NCBI GenBank assembly: GCA_900321505.1
Contig: ONWK01000126.1
Span: 1-8,704, forward strand
DNA length: 8,704 nt
Direction of reading: 5' to 3'
Origin: an uncultured Eubacteriales bacterium
GTDB taxonomy: Bacteria > Bacillota > Clostridia > Lachnospirales > Lachnospiraceae
Below the pieces are notes generated by a model. That model saw nothing but the letters and a program-made list of their open reading frames with translations, had not been told where the DNA came from and ran no database searches. The translations under genes and the position numbers were made by a program. Positions 6,555-8,704 of this stretch are shown piece after piece (within the stretch, counting starts at the first letter, position 1; every line of letters begins with the position of its first letter).

Positions 6555-7679
6555 TTATCCAAAGTATTTTTGCATCAGACTATCAAACAGTATTTGGGCT
6601 TCATTGAGTGCCTTCTCGACTACAGCTTTTGATTTGTCGACTTGTTTGACAAAGGTTGCAAATTCATTCTGCAACTCTACTGGTGGAACAAATCCCTTCA
6701 ACTTAGCAATTTTTCCCTGAAATAAATTAGCCTGAGAAGAAGCAGTTTTTGAAGCATTGATTTGCTCCTGAACAAAATCCGAAGTAATCATGTATTCTGC
6801 AAATAATGGTGAAATAACATTCTTAAACCTTATTAAAGCAGCACTTCTTACCATTTGGAACTTCAACCCTTCAGGAACGCTGCAACACCGTCCAACTGAC
6901 CCTGAGCACGAAATAAGCACATCTCCTTCTTTAGGAACTATTCTCTTAGATATACGATCATATTCTTCCTGATCAATATAATCTACATCATTAAGTTGAA
7001 TTGCATGATTAAGAACATTTCTTGCGGATAGAAGGTATATCCCTTCCGATGTACGCTTCGGAGTAGCATGCTCGCCATCAGTTATCAATTCAGACAATTC
7101 ATCAAAAGTTTGGATACTCCAGCCCTTAGGATTTATTCTCAAATCTCCAAAGAGCTCGACAAATCGGACTTTGATGAGATCATCCAGCTTATTCAATTCT
7201 TCACTTCTTGCTTTAATAATATTCGCAACTTTATCAAGATTAGTTGCAATCAATTCCTGTTCTTCTAATGATGGGAACGGTATCAGGGTAGCATCAAAAT
7301 CTTTCTTGATAATGTGCTTCATTGTAGCACCATGCGTCTTAGAAGCCATTTCTCCCAACTTTTGTCTAACCGCGTATACGAAATAGTTTTTGTCTATCTC
7401 AACCTTGTCAAAATCGACTTTGAAAATATGCTGATTTAATAGTGCTTTGCCTCTATTCCAGACATACACACCCAAGCTAGCAGACCACGAAATCAAGACA
7501 TCGCCATCATTGATTTCTATTTTTTCAGGATACTCTCCATCATAAAAACCTAAATCGTATGCATTACCCGTTAAATCCTGTATTCGGATGATAGGCAAGC
7601 CTACATCACCTCGATCTTCAGGTGTAAATGCATAACCATTAATATATGTTGCAACGTCTCCTAGTCTAATAAACTCCAT
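6555..7679 (-). CDS. hsdS: Type I restriction-modification specificity subunit (copy 1, complete)
   Basis: DNA-recognition subunit that directs HsdM methylation and HsdR restriction to a bipartite target. The protein has 374 residues in the usual double layout. Target-recognition domain 1 spans about 1-135, starting MEFIRLGDVATYINGYAF and containing GDVLISWSASLG at 59-70. A conserved helical spacer spans about 136-180 (ELNKLDDLIKVRFVELFGD). Domain 2 spans about 181-332 with GDVLISCSGSVG (252-263). The C-terminal conserved helix (333-374) ends FDSLMQKYFG. Both halves are intact, so it should be functional with one half-site per domain; the sequence recognised cannot be read. The start ATG 7679 follows AGGGA at about 6 nt and lies 26 nt after the stop of the other hsdS. 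The gene is more AT-rich than the sdh genes and shares near-identical blocks with copy 2 around domain 2. Confidence 0.93.
   Translation of the reverse strand: MEFIRLGDVATYINGYAFTPEDRGDVGLPIIRIQDLTGNAYDLGFYDGEYPEKIEINDGDVLISWSASLGVYVWNRGKALLNQHIFKVDFDKVEIDKNYFVYAVRQKLGEMASKTHGATMKHIIKKDFDATLIPFPSLEEQELIATNLDKVANIIKARSEELNKLDDLIKVRFVELFGDLRINPKGWSIQTFDELSELITDGEHATPKRTSEGIYLLSARNVLNHAIQLNDVDYIDQEEYDRISKRIVPKEGDVLISCSGSVGRCCSVPEGLKFQMVRSAALIRFKNVISPLFAEYMITSDFVQEQINASKTASSQANLFQGKIAKLKGFVPPVELQNEFATFVKQVDKSKAVVEKALNEAQILFDSLMQKYFG
6627..6647. repeat. Direct repeat A, copy in hsdS1 (C-terminal helix)
   Basis: Twenty-one bases, centred on TTTGTCGACTTG, are identical to 7778-7798 in hsdS2. They encode part of the conserved V-D-K-S-K helix just after target-recognition domain 2. 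Both copies have the same orientation, so recombination would delete or exchange rather than invert. Confidence 0.85.
7147..7178. repeat. Direct repeat B, copy in hsdS1 (central spacer)
   Basis: Matches 8319-8350 at 31 of 32 positions (A7168 versus G8340). It encodes the LIK-x-RFVELFGD spacer that joins the two recognition domains, so with repeat A it brackets domain 2. Confidence 0.85.
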
Positions 7680-7705
7680 TATTCATCCCTATAAATATCA
7701 ATTTC

Positions 7706-8704
7706 TTAACCAAAGTATTCTTGAATCAAACTATCGAAAAGCAACTGAGTCTCATCCAGCGATTGTTGTAATGCAAGTTTTGATTTGTCGACTTGTTTTA
7801 TAAACGGAACCAGGCTGTCTTGTAACTCTCTTGGTGGGCATATGACTTTAATTTTCCCAAGTCGTTCTTTTGATATATTAGACATTGATTTTGCCGACCC
7901 ACCAGATATTGCCTGTATCACTGGTCTGAATTCTTTGCAATTTATAAGTAGCCATAAAAACACGGCATTCATTTTTTTATTCGGCACTAATCGAAAAATA
8001 AGATCCGGCATCATAAGTTTTGATGGTGTATCTTGAACATATGCTGCCATCCCAACAAGTTCAGGAGTATTTTTTCTGGTAAAAAGCAAATCACCCGCAT
8101 GAACTTCTGCGCTTTCAACAAACTGTTTTTCATCCAGCAATGCCTTGTTCTCTGATGGCCTATAATCCCCATAAGTTGCAGCACTAAGCTTAAGGACTGC
8201 CGGATAATTGTCTTCTCTAGGTTTATCAGAACAAACGAAACTCTTTCCGTTATCGATCCTTTCTAAGCATTCATCAAGTTGGTATGTTTCCCATTCCATT
8301 GAGTTTCTTACAGGATCGCCAAAGAGCTCGACAAATCGGGCTTTGATGAGGTTGTCTAGAGCTGATAGCTCCTCTCCTCTTTGACTAATTATTTTACGAA
8401 CCAACGATAACTGCCCTTCTATTTCCTTTTGTTGCTGGATAGACGGTACTGGAAAAAACTCTTCTCCCAGTTTGTTGGCAGAAATAGCCATTTTAACTCC
8501 ACTTCCATTAGCTTCAGCTTCATGTTTCTTTAACCTAGTGTATAGAAGATCATTAAAGTAGCCTTTATCATATACACCATCCTTTAATCTGATCTTCATG
8601 ATGGAAGGATGCATAATTCCTAATGGCGCGTTGTCAGGTACAACAAACGTTTCTCCAATAGTACCTCTGCAACTAACTATAATATCTCCGCCATGTACAT
8701 TGAA
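7706..8704 (-). CDS. hsdS: Type I restriction-modification specificity subunit (copy 2, 5' end cut by window edge)
   Basis: Second DNA-recognition subunit, in direct tandem upstream of copy 1. The frame is open to the right edge; 332 residues are visible. The first visible residues FNVHGGDIIVSCRGTIGE belong to target-recognition domain 1, and the true start lies beyond 8704, so the internal ATG at 8614 is not the start. The conserved spacer EELSALDNLIKARFVELFGD is at about visible residues 110-129. Domain 2 follows (about 130-288) with the GDLLFTRKNTPELVGM stretch, and the C-terminal helix ends FDSLIQEYFG. The recognition domains differ strongly from copy 1, whereas the spacer and C-terminal helices are very alike, as expected for paralogues with different targets. 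No stop or frameshift is seen. An hsdM gene is expected further upstream, outside the window. Confidence 0.92.
   Translation of the reverse strand, partial: FNVHGGDIIVSCRGTIGETFVVPDNAPLGIMHPSIMKIRLKDGVYDKGYFNDLLYTRLKKHEAEANGSGVKMAISANKLGEEFFPVPSIQQQKEIEGQLSLVRKIISQRGEELSALDNLIKARFVELFGDPVRNSMEWETYQLDECLERIDNGKSFVCSDKPREDNYPAVLKLSAATYGDYRPSENKALLDEKQFVESAEVHAGDLLFTRKNTPELVGMAAYVQDTPSKLMMPDLIFRLVPNKKMNAVFLWLLINCKEFRPVIQAISGGSAKSMSNISKERLGKIKVICPPRELQDSLVPFIKQVDKSKLALQQSLDETQLLFDSLIQEYFG
7778..7798. repeat. Direct repeat A, copy in hsdS2 (C-terminal helix)
   Basis: Identical over 21 bases to 6627-6647, at a distance of 1151 bp. It marks the downstream border of the second recognition domain of hsdS2. 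Confidence 0.85.
8319..8350. repeat. Direct repeat B, copy in hsdS2 (central spacer)
   Basis: Matches 7147-7178 at 31 of 32 positions and has the same orientation, 1172 bp away. Conservation at the DNA level, not only in protein, may reflect recent duplication or gene conversion. Confidence 0.85.

Noticed and set aside
7706..8614. ATG 8614 as the start of hsdS2
   Set aside because: The frame continues upstream to the window edge with G-D-I-I-V-S-C-R-G-T-I-G, a conserved part of a recognition domain.
6505..8704. CRISPR array
   Set aside because: Repeats in this part are two-copy blocks inside hsdS genes plus inverted repeats; there are no regularly spaced short direct repeats with unique spacers.

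Overview
The window looks like part of a chromosome from a strictly anaerobic, fermentative Bacillota of the Clostridia, most likely Lachnospiraceae-like. The evidence is strong AGGAGG-type ribosome binding sites, a Bacillus/Wolinella-type di-heme fumarate reductase membrane anchor, and a membrane-bound GGDEF protein of a kind common in gut clostridia. The genus cannot be fixed from sequence alone.

Left part (1-1871, minus strand): sdhC/frdC (cytochrome b anchor) overlaps the start codon of sdhA/frdA (flavoprotein, cut by the left edge at residue 435) by 4 bp. An iron-sulfur subunit is expected beyond position 1. The histidine that normally holds FAD covalently reads as glutamine in this flavoprotein, which points to a dedicated fumarate reductase. 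Divergently from sdhC, across a short intergenic region with a perfect 17-nt palindrome over candidate promoters, runs a membrane diguanylate cyclase (2005-3054, plus). Its 3' end meets that of hsdR at a long hairpin (3046-3090).

Right part (3059-8704, minus strand): a Type I restriction-modification operon, read right to left as hsdS2 (5' end beyond the window), hsdS1, a 32-bp scrap of a third hsdS 3' end, a structured element, and hsdR (EcoEI-like). hsdM is not in the window and is expected upstream, beyond 8704. The two hsdS genes are in direct tandem and share near-identical DNA blocks on both sides of their second target-recognition domain, an arrangement suited to exchanging specificity by recombination. 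The hsdS part looks clearly more AT-rich than the sdh part.

The most interesting object is a 139-bp element at 6356-6494. A perfect 14-bp outer stem encloses three strong hairpins, giving a four-way cloverleaf. It lies exactly between the Shine-Dalgarno sequence (6497-6503) and the start codon (6349) of hsdR and is flanked by a possible 3-bp duplication (TAC). Removing the element and one TAC leaves AAGGAGG-TAGCT-ATG, an ideal ribosome binding site. It therefore looks like a small mobile element that split the hsdR translation start. As RNA it may fold to bring the two halves back together, or the stranded Shine-Dalgarno may instead drive a 22-codon leader ORF. Either way it could uncouple restriction (HsdR) from specificity/methylation (HsdS/HsdM).
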